Positions 15,935-23,986 of a DNA stretch of 25,576 nucleotides are shown piece by piece (the stretch's first letter is position 1; the number at the start of each line of letters is the position of its first letter). The position numbers were made by a program, and so were the translations under genes. The DNA lies in contig CAZJDM010000054.1 in the NCBI GenBank assembly GCA_964544765.1, positions 1 through 25,576 of the forward strand, written 5' to 3'. The notes beneath the pieces were generated by a model, which ran no database searches, had not been told where the DNA came from, and saw nothing but the letters and a program-made list of their open reading frames with translations. The DNA is from CAZJDM01 sp964544765 (GTDB lineage: Bacteria; Bdellovibrionota_B; Oligoflexia; CAYFLR01).

Positions 15935-18031
15935 ATGGCACTAGAGGGACCTAAGAGAGCTTCGATAAATTTTATTAGTTTTTTTAAAAACTCTGATTTT
16001 GTACTTGCAACGGGGTTAATGGGGATAATAGGTGTAATTTTAATCCCTCTCCCTGCCTTTTTATTGGACTTTCTTCTTGTTCTAAGTATTACAGTTTCTA
16101 TAACCATTTTATTAGTTGCTTTATACATGAAAAGGCCTTTGGATTTTAGTATTTTCCCACCATTGCTATTGCTGGTTACCTTATTGAGATTATCTTTAAA
16201 CATTGCTTCGACTAAGGCTATTTTGTTACGTGGAGCAGAGGGAACAACTGCTGCGGGCCATGTAATCGATAGTTTTGGTAAGTTTGTGGTTGGTGGAAAT
16301 ATTATAGTTGGTGTAGTAATTTTTTCTATCTTTTTTGTAATCAATTTTATCGTTATAACCAAGGGTGCCGGACGCGTCGCGGAAGTTGCCGCCAGATTTA
16401 CTTTAGATGCCATGCCCGGAAAGCAGATGGCTATTGATGCGGATCTGAGTGCCGGAATCATTGATATGAAAATGGCCAAACTAAGGCGTAGGGAAATAGA
16501 ACATGAATCTGAGTTTTATGGTTCTATGGACGGCGCCAGTAAGTTTGTAAGAGGAGATGCAATAGCCGCTATTATCATTACGGCTATTAATATAGTAGTG
16601 GGTTTTGTAATAGGAATGCTTCAATATGATATGGCCGCTTCAGAAGCGGCCAGAACTTTTACTATTATGACTGTTGGTGATGGAATTGTATCTCAAGTGC
16701 CCGCCTTTTTGACTTCAATAGCGGCAGGTATGGTTGTTACTAGAACCGGTTCATCCAGTCATTTGGGAGGGGAAATTTCCAAACAGTTCCGATTACATCC
16801 AAATGCCTTTTTTGTTGCCTCGTTGATAGTATTTATAATTGGTTTGACTCCAGGATTACCTGTTATCCCTTTTTGGATGTTGGCGGTCATAATGATAATT
16901 TTGGGTTATTTGTCTATAGTTATTAATAGTAAGGAAAAACAAAAAGCGTTAAGAGAAGCAAATCTAAAAGAGGAAGAAGTATCGACGGAATCTATTGATG
17001 ATTTATTAAAGATTGATCTTTTATCCTTAGAAATTGGCTATGGTTTGATCCCTTTAGTAGATAAAGAGCAGGGAGGAGAACTGTTAGAGCGAATAATGAG
17101 TATCAGAAAACAATTTGCTGTTGAGATGGGAATAGTTGTTCCCTCTATCCATGTAAAAGATAACCTACAATTATTACCGGGTGATTATCGTATTTGCATT
17201 AAAGGAAATATGGTTGCGAAGGGATCATTAAGAGAGGGGTATCTTCTTGCCATGGATACCGGGGCTATTGAAGAGCCCGTAGAGGGGATTTCTACTAAGG
17301 AGCCGGCTTTTGGATTGGACGCTTTATGGATAAAGCCGTCATTAAAGGATGAAGCGGGGTTCAGGGGCTATACAGTTGTTGATAACTCGACTGTGGTAGC
17401 TACTCATATTACTCAAGTATTGAAAGATAACTCTTATCAGCTAATTGGAAGGCAAGAAGTTCAATCATTAATTGATGGTATGAAGGATGAGTTTCCTAAA
17501 GTAATTGATGATATGTTGTCTCCTGATTGCTTATCATTGGGAGAAGTGGTTAAAGTTTTACATAATTTGTTAAAAGAAGATGTTTCTATTAAAGATTTAT
17601 TGACTATATTTGAAACTTTGGCAGATAAGGGTAGACAGATTAAGGACCCCGATCTGTTGACTGAATCAGTGCGTTTGGCTATAGGCAGAACTATTGTAAG
17701 CAAGTATCTATCTAATGATGATGTCCTTCATGTTGTAAATTTAGAAAGAACGGTTGAAGATGTCATAGCTAATGGTATAAAATATACAGAGGGGGGTTCT
17801 TCCTTTTTACAACTTGACCCAAATATTGCTGAGAAGATCTTAGCCAAAACAAATGAAACGATAGAAGCGTTTCAGATGACTAATTTTAGTCCTATTTTGT
17901 TGGTTAGTCCTTCGGTTCGGATGCACTTTAGGAAGTTGATTGAGCGTTTTATTCCCAGTTTGACGATTATTTCTTATGAGGAGCTACCTCCGGGAACAAG
18001 AACCAAATCGTTGGGAGTAGCTACTTTATAA
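15935..18031 (+). CDS. flhA: FlhA, flagellar type III export ring protein
   Basis: This 698-residue protein has about eight transmembrane helices in the first half. The cytoplasmic domain (from about 340) forms the nonameric export ring. The FHIPEP-family signature is clear: VAEVAARFTLDAMPGKQMA followed by IDADL (about 148-171). AAGGAAGGG precedes the ATG. The C-terminal domain ends in the typical L-P-P-G-T region. The length is normal and no key segment is missing. Confidence 0.97.
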   Translation: MALEGPKRASINFISFFKNSDFVLATGLMGIIGVILIPLPAFLLDFLLVLSITVSITILLVALYMKRPLDFSIFPPLLLLVTLLRLSLNIASTKAILLRGAEGTTAAGHVIDSFGKFVVGGNIIVGVVIFSIFFVINFIVITKGAGRVAEVAARFTLDAMPGKQMAIDADLSAGIIDMKMAKLRRREIEHESEFYGSMDGASKFVRGDAIAAIIITAINIVVGFVIGMLQYDMAASEAARTFTIMTVGDGIVSQVPAFLTSIAAGMVVTRTGSSSHLGGEISKQFRLHPNAFFVASLIVFIIGLTPGLPVIPFWMLAVIMIILGYLSIVINSKEKQKALREANLKEEEVSTESIDDLLKIDLLSLEIGYGLIPLVDKEQGGELLERIMSIRKQFAVEMGIVVPSIHVKDNLQLLPGDYRICIKGNMVAKGSLREGYLLAMDTGAIEEPVEGISTKEPAFGLDALWIKPSLKDEAGFRGYTVVDNSTVVATHITQVLKDNSYQLIGRQEVQSLIDGMKDEFPKVIDDMLSPDCLSLGEVVKVLHNLLKEDVSIKDLLTIFETLADKGRQIKDPDLLTESVRLAIGRTIVSKYLSNDDVLHVVNLERTVEDVIANGIKYTEGGSSFLQLDPNIAEKILAKTNETIEAFQMTNFSPILLVSPSVRMHFRKLIERFIPSLTIISYEELPPGTRTKSLGVATL

Positions 18032-18052
18032 AAAAGGTAGGTGAATTAGAAA

Positions 18053-19309
18053 ATGAGAGTAAGGAAGTTTGAAGGTTCTAGCATTGATAAAGTTTTGAAG
18101 ACTGTAAAAAAGGAAATGGGACCAGAGGCATTTATTCTATCTACGCGTGAAGTTCATAGAGAAAATGCCTATGGAATAACCTCTCCTTCTTTATTTGAGG
18201 TTACTGCTGGAATTGATTCCGTTGTTGGAACTGATTCCGCTGCTGGAATTGAAACCACAGAAAATATACAGCAAAACTATCCGGCTCACTTAACTACTTC
18301 AAATGAAAATTCATTGGGAGCAGAGCCAGTTGCTCAGAAAAATTTTACTGAGTTGCAAACAACTCTTAAAAAGATAGAAGAAGGTCTAAGGGAGCAAAAT
18401 AAACTTTTTTATGATACAGGACTGCAAAGAGGTTTTTCTGATCTGAAGGTCATTTTATATGAAATTTTAAAATCGAATACTATTTCCAGAGTCAAACGTC
18501 TGCCTGACAACTTAATTGGTTTGTTCAATCAGTTGAAGGTTGCAGAAGTAAAAGAAACACTGATATTAAAGCTTTTTAAAACAATTTTAAAGAAGTCGAA
18601 CTCTTTAACTAAATCATCAGATAAAGATCTTATTGTAGATTATGAAAGCTATTATCGGGATTTGGCCATTAGAACTATGTTGAATGAAATTCCGATCAGT
18701 GGAGGATTAGCTGTTGATGGGAAAGATAAACCCCAAATAATCACTTTTAAAGGCCTTTCAGGTTCGGGAAAGACTACCAGTTTAGCTAAATTAGCTGCAC
18801 AGATGATTTTAAAGAAAAAATTACAAGTTGGTATTATTAGCTTAGATAATTATAGAATAGCGGCTAATGAACAGTTAAAAACCTTTGCTAAAATTTTAAA
18901 GACACCTTTTTATACTGCTGCTAATAAGTTGGAATATCAATCTGCTCTGTCTGAAATAAAGGATTCCTGTGATCTAATATTGGTTGATCAGCCAAGTAGA
19001 ATGATAAAAGGTAAAACGCAAGAATTAAACTATTTAGATGAGGTTTCTTCTGATATGTCTCATTTGCTGGTGTTGCCAGCAATTGGTAGTAGGCAATATC
19101 TAGAAAATTGTTTGGATCTATATCAATCCGAAAAGGTAGACGGTCTTCTTATGACTTATCTGGATGAGGTCCCTGGTTGGGGTGAAATGTATAATATATC
19201 AATAGAAAAAGGTATTCCTTATACTTATTTTTCATGCGGACAAAGAGTGCCTGAAGATTTGGAAGTAGCGACTAAGGAAAGAGTAATAGAGGGGATTTTT
19301 CGAGATTAG
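18053..19309 (+). CDS. flhF: FlhF, SRP-type GTPase homologue for flagellar placement, with altered G motifs
   Basis: FlhF marks the pole and recruits the first flagellar parts. The 418-residue protein has the B domain (1-50, M-R-V-R-K-F-E-G-S-S start), a linker with an 18-base tandem repeat, and the NG domain (about 120-418). The P-loop GLSGSGKT (234-241) and DNYRIAANEQLKTFA (265-279) are typical. The G3 site, normally DTAGR, reads DQPSR (312-316), losing the invariant Gly. The G4 site, normally TKLD, reads TYLD (368-371), losing the Lys that helps recognise guanine. The closing GQRVPEDL is intact. It may bind GTP weakly, bind another nucleotide, or act without hydrolysis. It is followed by its regulator FlhG. 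Confidence 0.93.
   Translation: MRVRKFEGSSIDKVLKTVKKEMGPEAFILSTREVHRENAYGITSPSLFEVTAGIDSVVGTDSAAGIETTENIQQNYPAHLTTSNENSLGAEPVAQKNFTELQTTLKKIEEGLREQNKLFYDTGLQRGFSDLKVILYEILKSNTISRVKRLPDNLIGLFNQLKVAEVKETLILKLFKTILKKSNSLTKSSDKDLIVDYESYYRDLAIRTMLNEIPISGGLAVDGKDKPQIITFKGLSGSGKTTSLAKLAAQMILKKKLQVGIISLDNYRIAANEQLKTFAKILKTPFYTAANKLEYQSALSEIKDSCDLILVDQPSRMIKGKTQELNYLDEVSSDMSHLLVLPAIGSRQYLENCLDLYQSEKVDGLLMTYLDEVPGWGEMYNISIEKGIPYTYFSCGQRVPEDLEVATKERVIEGIFRD
18209..18256 (+). repeat. 18-base in-frame tandem repeat in flhF
   Basis: Two full 18-base units (18209-18226 and 18227-18244; each begins GGAA and contains TGATTCCG) and a 12-base partial third unit encode G-I-D-S-V-V, G-T-D-S-A-A, G-I-E-T. The repeat lies in the variable linker between the FlhF B and NG domains, where copy-number change would be tolerated. 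Confidence 0.75.
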
Positions 19310-19340
19310 AACCTTTTAGGTTTATAAAGGGAGATTCTAT

Positions 19341-20237
19341 ATGGATCAGGCTGAGAGTTTAAGAATTTTATTAGAAAATAAGAATCCAGTTGAGGATAAT
19401 TGTAAAGATCTAAAATCTCTTGGTCTTCGGGTTCTTTCTTTCACAAGCGGTAAGGGTGGAGTTGGGAAAAGTCATGTCGTTGTAAATATTGCCTGTTCAT
19501 TAGCCAAAAAAGGATATAAAATATTATTATTAGATGCAGATATGGGGTTAGCTAATTTGGATATTATGTTCGGTATTCAAACACGAAATACTATTCAGGA
19601 TGTTATTGAGCACTCTCTTTCTTTGTCAGAAATAATTGTACCTGTAGGTGATAATGTTGATATTATTCCAGCCTCTTCAGGGGTGTTGGAACTAACTAAT
19701 TTAAGCTCAATTCAAAAATTAAATCTACTGGATCAAATTGATAATCTTGATCAGCCGTATGATTTCTTGTTGATAGACACCGCCAGTGGTATTTCGGAGA
19801 ATGTCCTTTATTTTAATATGGCGGCAGAAGAAATTGTGGTGGTGACAACTCCAGAACCTACAGCCATTACAGATGCCTATGCCCTAATTAAACTTTTAAG
19901 TAACAGATATAAAGAAAAAGAATTCACGTTATTGGTTAATTTTGTGAATGATGAACAAGAAGCTCTGAAAGTATATGAGAAACTGGTGAGGGTGATAGAC
20001 CGGTTTCTATCTGTTAAATTAAGGTATCTGGGGTATTTACCGATGGATAAACGTGTGTCTGCTGCGATTAGAATGAGAAAACCTGTACTAGAAAGGGACC
20101 CGACTAGTAAGGTTAGTCAACAATTTCTATCTGTATCTAACACAATAGAAAAAACCAGAGTAAGTAAATCTTCCCATGGATCGATGCAGTTTTTTTGGAA
20201 AAAGTTATTAACAGACCCCGAGAGCAGAGTCTACTGA
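19341..20237 (+). CDS. flhG: FlhG (FleN/YlxH), MinD-type ATPase limiting flagellar number
   Basis: This 298-residue protein has the deviant Walker A SGKGGVGKS (36-44) with K38 and K43, and DADMGLANLD (65-74), typical of MinD/FlhG. The N-terminus M-D-Q-A-E-S-L-R matches the DQAxxLR activator helix by which FlhG stimulates the FlhF GTPase. The C-terminal segment G-S-M-Q-F-F-W-K-K-L-L could be the amphipathic membrane-targeting helix. The intact activator helix is notable because FlhF has unusual G3 and G4 motifs. AAGGGAGA precedes the ATG, 31 bases after flhF. Confidence 0.95.
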   Translation: MDQAESLRILLENKNPVEDNCKDLKSLGLRVLSFTSGKGGVGKSHVVVNIACSLAKKGYKILLLDADMGLANLDIMFGIQTRNTIQDVIEHSLSLSEIIVPVGDNVDIIPASSGVLELTNLSSIQKLNLLDQIDNLDQPYDFLLIDTASGISENVLYFNMAAEEIVVVTTPEPTAITDAYALIKLLSNRYKEKEFTLLVNFVNDEQEALKVYEKLVRVIDRFLSVKLRYLGYLPMDKRVSAAIRMRKPVLERDPTSKVSQQFLSVSNTIEKTRVSKSSHGSMQFFWKKLLTDPESRVY

Positions 20238-20264
20238 TTATGCTATTTAAAATTGGAGGAAAGA

Positions 20265-21023
20265 GTGAAAAGTCTTTTAAAAAAGTATAAGGAAGAAACG
20301 GTAAAGGTTGATGATGCTCTTAGGGATCAACTTATCATGGACTATGCTCCTCTCATTAAGTTTATAGCTCAAAAAATTGCTATCCGATTACCGTCTAATA
20401 TAGAACTTGATGATTTGACATCTGCTGGTGTTATAGGTCTTATGGATGCTATCGAAAAATATGATCCCACCAGAGATAACAAGTTTAAAACATACGCTGA
20501 GTTTCGTATTAGAGGTGCAATACTGGATGAATTACGCTCTCAGGACTGGGTTCCCAGATCAGTTAGAGAAAAAGCGAAAAAAATTGAAAAAGTATATGCT
20601 GCCTTAGAACAAAAATTAGGAAGGACAGCAACAGAGAAAGAGTTGGCTTATGAATTAGACATGAACTTATTTGAGTTGAATGACCTTATTTCTCAGGTGA
20701 AGGCCATTAGTTTAATGTCTTTAGATGAAATGGGAGGACCTTCTCAAAGTGATCGAAAGAGTCTGTTAGATTGTCTAGAAAACTTAAACGCTAAAAATCC
20801 TTATACTCAATTAAAAGTAAGCGCGATGAAAAATGTACTTATGAAGGCAATAGAGGATTTGCCGGAGACTCAACGTTTAGTACTGTCTTTGTATTATTAT
20901 GAGGATTTAAATTTAAAGGAGATTGGTCGGATCTTGTTGGTAACGGAATCTAGAGTTTCTCAATTACATACTCAAGCGGTATTAAAATTACGTTCTAGAT
21001 TAAAAGATATATTGGTTGATTAA
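20265..21023 (+). CDS. fliA: FliA, sigma-28 factor for late flagellar genes
   Basis: This 252-residue sigma factor has region 2 (YAPLIKFIAQKIAIRLP through VPRSVR, about 27-105), region 3, and region 4 (LPETQRLVLSLYYYEDLNL and V-T-E-S-R-V-S-Q-L-H near the C-terminus). GTG 20265 is chosen as start because GGAGG lies 5 bases before it; the longer in-frame TTG at 20253 would overlap this ribosome binding site. FliA is in the sigma-54-driven operon, so it is expected to switch on filament and chemotaxis genes after the basal body. No anti-sigma factor FlgM is seen in the window. Confidence 0.96.
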   Translation: MKSLLKKYKEETVKVDDALRDQLIMDYAPLIKFIAQKIAIRLPSNIELDDLTSAGVIGLMDAIEKYDPTRDNKFKTYAEFRIRGAILDELRSQDWVPRSVREKAKKIEKVYAALEQKLGRTATEKELAYELDMNLFELNDLISQVKAISLMSLDEMGGPSQSDRKSLLDCLENLNAKNPYTQLKVSAMKNVLMKAIEDLPETQRLVLSLYYYEDLNLKEIGRILLVTESRVSQLHTQAVLKLRSRLKDILVD

Positions 21024-21057
21024 GTTATATCAATGGCAAAAACATTAGGGGGATGAC

Positions 21058-21480
21058 ATGGATAAGAAAGATGTTATAAATCCGGAAATGAAAATTTTAG
21101 CTGTAGATGATTTTCCCACTATGAGAAAAATAATTCGAAATTTGTTACGGCAAATAGGTTATGAAAATGTTGTAGAAGCTGATGATGGCGCTACAGCGGT
21201 GAAGATTTTAGAAAAGCAGGATGATGTTGCTTTTATTATTTCTGATTTAAGTATGCCACAGATGACCGGGTTGGATTTTTTAAGATGGGTTCGCAGCAAC
21301 TCTAAATGTAAACATATACCTTTTATAATGATTACTGCTGAAGCTGAAAAAAGTAAGATTGTTGAGGCCGAAAAAGCCGGTGTTAGTAGCTGTATTGTTA
21401 AACCATTTTCATCCGTAAATTTAAGGGAAAAAATGCAAAGTATTTTGTCTAAAGAAGAAGGTTTAGAAAAAGCCAGTTAA
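21058..21480 (+). CDS. cheY: CheY, chemotaxis response regulator
   Basis: This 140-residue single receiver domain has the acidic pair D17/D18, phospho-acceptor D63, T93 and K115. The segment DDFPTMRKIIRNLLRQIGY is very close to E. coli CheY, so it is a motor-binding CheY rather than a generic receiver. A 9-residue N-terminal extension and a short charged tail are present. AGGGGGAT precedes the ATG. It lies between fliA and a PilZ gene in the same operon and is the likely partner of the FliM-like peptide on FliN. Confidence 0.95.
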   Translation: MDKKDVINPEMKILAVDDFPTMRKIIRNLLRQIGYENVVEADDGATAVKILEKQDDVAFIISDLSMPQMTGLDFLRWVRSNSKCKHIPFIMITAEAEKSKIVEAEKAGVSSCIVKPFSSVNLREKMQSILSKEEGLEKAS

Positions 21481-21504
21481 ATAAGTGAAATGGGGGAATC
21501 AAGG

Positions 21505-21927
21505 ATGATTGAGCAAGAAGAAAGCACCATGTTTAGTGATAGGCGCGCTCATGTTCGCTATACTAAGAAAATCCCTTTAGAGTATGAGGAATATAACGTT
21601 TATTTGTCTGATGATATCGGACAGGTAAATTTTATAGGCAGCAGCACGATAAATATTAGTACCGGTGGATTATTGTTTAATTCTATCAAACCTTATAAGC
21701 TTGGTACCTTGTTAAAAATTAAAATATCGATTCCTAGTTATTGGGATAGAAAGTCTAAATTAGTAAAATATGGTCATGTCTTAAAACCTAAGTCAATGAG
21801 TATATTGGGTAGGGTTACTAGAGTTGATTCTTTGTCGGTTAAGAGAAAATTTAGAGTTGCCATCCAAACATTAAATATAGACGCTGTGGACGAAAAGGTT
21901 CTAAATGAATTCTTACAAGGTAGGAAG
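21505..21927 (+). CDS. PilZ-domain c-di-GMP receptor, last gene of the flagellar operon
   Basis: This protein of about 141 residues has both c-di-GMP binding motifs of PilZ: RxxxR (R14 to R18 in RRAHVR) and NxSxxG (N50, S52, G55). The start is placed at ATG 21505 because GGGGGA lies 7 bases upstream; ATG 21490 is in frame but has a poor ribosome binding site. The stop codon follows at 21928-21930. Its place 24 bases after cheY suggests a YcgR-like role in linking c-di-GMP to motor behaviour. It lacks the YcgR N-terminal domain, so the partner is unknown. Confidence 0.85.
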
Positions 21928-21962
21928 TAAGCAATTACCTGTACTAATTAACAAATTACACC

Positions 21963-21992
21963 TTGACCACTTTAGCTAACGAATTGTATAAT
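21963..21992 (+). promoter_or_regulatory. Sigma-70-type promoter of the second PilZ gene
   Basis: TTGACC at 21963-21968 and TATAAT at 21987-21992 are separated by 18 bases. The -10 is perfect and the -35 differs at one base. The predicted start near 21999 leaves about 100 bases of leader before the PilZ start at 22099. Confidence 0.7.
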
Positions 21993-22098
21993 ATAAGTAC
22001 AATCCGGCTAAAATCAGATGCGAAAGCAGTCCTGTTTCGTTTGTTATCCTTGTTGCAATCTGCGGAGTTGTATTTATGCTGTCAGCATAGGAGATGCA

Positions 22099-22440
22099 AT
22101 GGATCATAATCTAAAAAGTAAGGGAGAGGACACTATGCTGAGTGTTTGGGTTGAAACAACTCCTAGTAATTTTGTTTATACCTACATTAACGATCGATCT
22201 CATATGGGAGTATTTATTGAAACAGAAACTCCGTTCCAAGTAGATACCCCTGTTAATTTGATTTTTCAAGACCAAAACCTGGATAAGCTAATTACTGCTT
22301 GCGGTGAAGTGTCGTTTGTGAATCTCAATTCCAGGACCCATAAAACACCTAATCCAGGTATGGGAGTACGTTTTAAAAATTTATCTCAAGAAAAATACAA
22401 GGTAATTTGTAATATAGTTAAACGAATTGCTTATATCTGA
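22099..22440 (+). CDS. PilZ-like domain protein, Myxococcus-type
   Basis: This 113-residue protein has [DN]xSxxG (D32, S34, G37 in DRSHMGVFI) and a C-terminal G-E-V ... P-G-M-G-V-R-F pattern typical of PilZ proteins from myxobacteria and relatives. No RxxxR motif is seen, so c-di-GMP binding is doubtful. ATG 22099 is chosen because AGGAG (22089-22093) lies 5 bases upstream; the longer in-frame ATG at 22018 has no ribosome binding site and would add a Cys-rich, unlikely N-terminus. It has its own promoter after the flagellar operon and may still act with the motor. Confidence 0.75.
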   Translation: MDHNLKSKGEDTMLSVWVETTPSNFVYTYINDRSHMGVFIETETPFQVDTPVNLIFQDQNLDKLITACGEVSFVNLNSRTHKTPNPGMGVRFKNLSQEKYKVICNIVKRIAYI

Positions 22441-22450
22441 TATTGGTTTT

Positions 22451-23422
22451 TTATTTTCTTCTTCTTCTCTTATGCAATTTTCTAATAGATCTTTTGGCCA
22501 ACTTTATTTCTTTGGCAAGTTTGATGCTATTATTACTGAGGGCTAGAAATTTTTTAAAATGAATAATAGATTGGCGCTGATCTTTCTTTTGATAAATTTT
22601 AGCCATATAAAAGTAGGCAATGGGGTTTGTTTTTTCAAGATTGATAGCTTTATTAAAGGTTTTAGCAGCTTTTTCTGTACGATTGTTTAATATATATATC
22701 TTGCCTAATCCAATCAGCGAGTCATAACCAAAAGGTTTCAAGCGCAGAGATTGTTCGTGGTAGTGGGTGGATTGTGAGTAATCTTTTGTCTCAAAGAAAT
22801 GTTCTCCCATGGTAGAATAAACATAAGATTTATCTAGAGATGATTTAGTATATTTCAAGGTGTTTTTTAGTATTTTTAATGCCTTGGGGAAGTATTTCTT
22901 TTTAATTAAATTTTTGGCTTTTATTATATTCGCTGCTACAAAGTAGGGATTTTGTTTTAGAGCCTGATTGACTTGCCTGATAGATTTTTTTGTTTTATTA
23001 GTTTGAAAATAGATCCAGGCTAATAAAGTTCTGGTTCTGGAATCATTAGGTTTTACACGAAGTGCTTTCTTGCCGTAGATTAATGCCTCCATATAAGTGC
23101 CTAATTTAGCGTAACAATGACTTAAATAATAATTAGCTTCAAATAAATTTGGTTTGCTAATATTAGCGGCTTTTAAATGGAAAATGGCATTGGCGCAATC
23201 ACCTATTTTGGATAAAACAATTCCTAGGTTGGTTTGAGCCGCAACTAGATCTTGATTCTTTCGTATTGCTATTTTATATTGATTTATGGCTTCAGTATAG
23301 AGGCCTCTTTTTACGTAATTATTTCCCATTTTGACATAAGAGGTCGGTTGTTTACTGGTAGTACAGGAAGCTAAGTAGATAATTATTATTGATAATAAAG
23401 TGATAAATTTTAAGTGAATCAT
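22451..23422 (-). CDS. TPR-repeat lipoprotein
   Basis: This 323-residue protein has a lipoprotein signal ending L-A-S-C (C20 lipidated), so it is membrane-anchored. At least seven TPR-like units follow, with motifs such as LGIVLSKIGDCANAIFHL and YYLSHCYAKLGTYMEALIYG. The last residues are strongly basic (K-L-H-K-R-R-R-R-K). The start is placed at the ATG with AGGAG upstream rather than eight codons earlier. TPR lipoproteins of this kind (PilF/PilW-like) often help assemble outer-membrane complexes, but no specific partner is adjacent. The basic tail could bind acidic polymers such as LPS or cell wall; this is a guess. Its stop is 10 bases from the convergent PilZ gene. Confidence 0.85.
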   Translation of the reverse strand: MIHLKFITLLSIIIIYLASCTTSKQPTSYVKMGNNYVKRGLYTEAINQYKIAIRKNQDLVAAQTNLGIVLSKIGDCANAIFHLKAANISKPNLFEANYYLSHCYAKLGTYMEALIYGKKALRVKPNDSRTRTLLAWIYFQTNKTKKSIRQVNQALKQNPYFVAANIIKAKNLIKKKYFPKALKILKNTLKYTKSSLDKSYVYSTMGEHFFETKDYSQSTHYHEQSLRLKPFGYDSLIGLGKIYILNNRTEKAAKTFNKAINLEKTNPIAYFYMAKIYQKKDQRQSIIHFKKFLALSNNSIKLAKEIKLAKRSIRKLHKRRRRK

Positions 23423-23438
23423 GTGTTCTCCTAGTATT

Positions 23439-23467
23439 AGATTCATCGTATTAAATAAGATTCATCG
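23439..23467. repeat. 10-base direct repeat between TPR gene and queF
   Basis: AGATTCATCG occurs at 23439-23448 and at 23458-23467, a 19-base period, in the short divergent region between the TPR lipoprotein gene and queF. It could be an operator for either gene. Two helical turns (about 21 bases) would be a more usual spacing, so the call is weak. Confidence 0.4.
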
Positions 23468-23527
23468 ATAAAAATGATTTTAACATGAATTTATTACAGT
23501 GAACAACGTTATTGACGGAGTTTTATT

Positions 23528-23986
23528 ATGGCAGTAAAAAAGAATTCTAGTCTTACTCACTTGGGTCGTAAAACCAAACCAGTTAATCCATATTCTCCTA
23601 AATTATTAGAGAGATTTGAAAATAGTCATTCCAAACTTGAGCCCTTTATTACTTTAGATTGTCCCGAGTTTACCAGTCTATGCCCCATTACAGATCAACC
23701 AGATTTTGCCCAAGTTTATATTAATTATATTCCTAATAAATGGTGCGTCGAGTCCAAATCGTTAAAACTTTATCTATTTAGTTTTAGAAATCATGGTAGT
23801 TTTCATGAGGATTGTATCTGTGTTATTTTAAAAGATTTAGATAAACTTCTCAAACCGCATTATATCGAAGTAATAGGTAAATTTATGCCTAGGGGAGGAA
23901 TTTCCATTGATCCTTTTGTAAATAAGGCCAATAGTAAAAAATTCGAAACTTTTGCCACTCAGAGAAAGCTTACCTTTCACATTTAA
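23528..23986 (+). CDS. queF: QueF, NADPH-dependent 7-cyano-7-deazaguanine (preQ0) reductase
   Basis: This 152-residue enzyme reduces preQ0 to preQ1 in queuosine tRNA-modification synthesis. The nucleophile C52 lies in EFTSLCPIT, with D59 in QPDF. The QueF signature ESKSLKLY (75-82) and the H-E pair (93-94) in NHGSFHED are present. PRGGISIDPF near the C-terminus is also conserved. The length fits the short, single-module (B. subtilis-like) type, not the long E. coli type. No other queuosine gene is in the window. ACGGAG precedes the ATG. Its end overlaps the convergent protease gene by 17 bases. Confidence 0.96.
   Translation: MAVKKNSSLTHLGRKTKPVNPYSPKLLERFENSHSKLEPFITLDCPEFTSLCPITDQPDFAQVYINYIPNKWCVESKSLKLYLFSFRNHGSFHEDCICVILKDLDKLLKPHYIEVIGKFMPRGGISIDPFVNKANSKKFETFATQRKLTFHI

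Noticed and set aside
15928..16479. 183-residue - strand frame opposite flhA
   Set aside because: It is a mirror of flhA coding sequence: low-complexity Ile/Thr/Lys-rich, no ribosome binding site or known motif. Similar antisense frames over lon, clpX and fliN were dismissed for the same reason.
21914..21943. Hairpin at the end of the first PilZ gene as a terminator
   Set aside because: TACAAGGTA and TACCTGTA pair with a bulge, but the stem is short, overlaps the stop codon and is not followed by a run of T.
21993..22098. c-di-GMP riboswitch in the leader of the second PilZ gene
   Set aside because: The conserved core elements of GEMM-type riboswitches could not be found; the leader looks unstructured apart from the ribosome binding site.
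22018..22098. 27-residue Cys-rich N-terminal extension of the second PilZ protein
   Set aside because: ATG 22018 has no ribosome binding site, whereas ATG 22099 has AGGAG at 5 bases.
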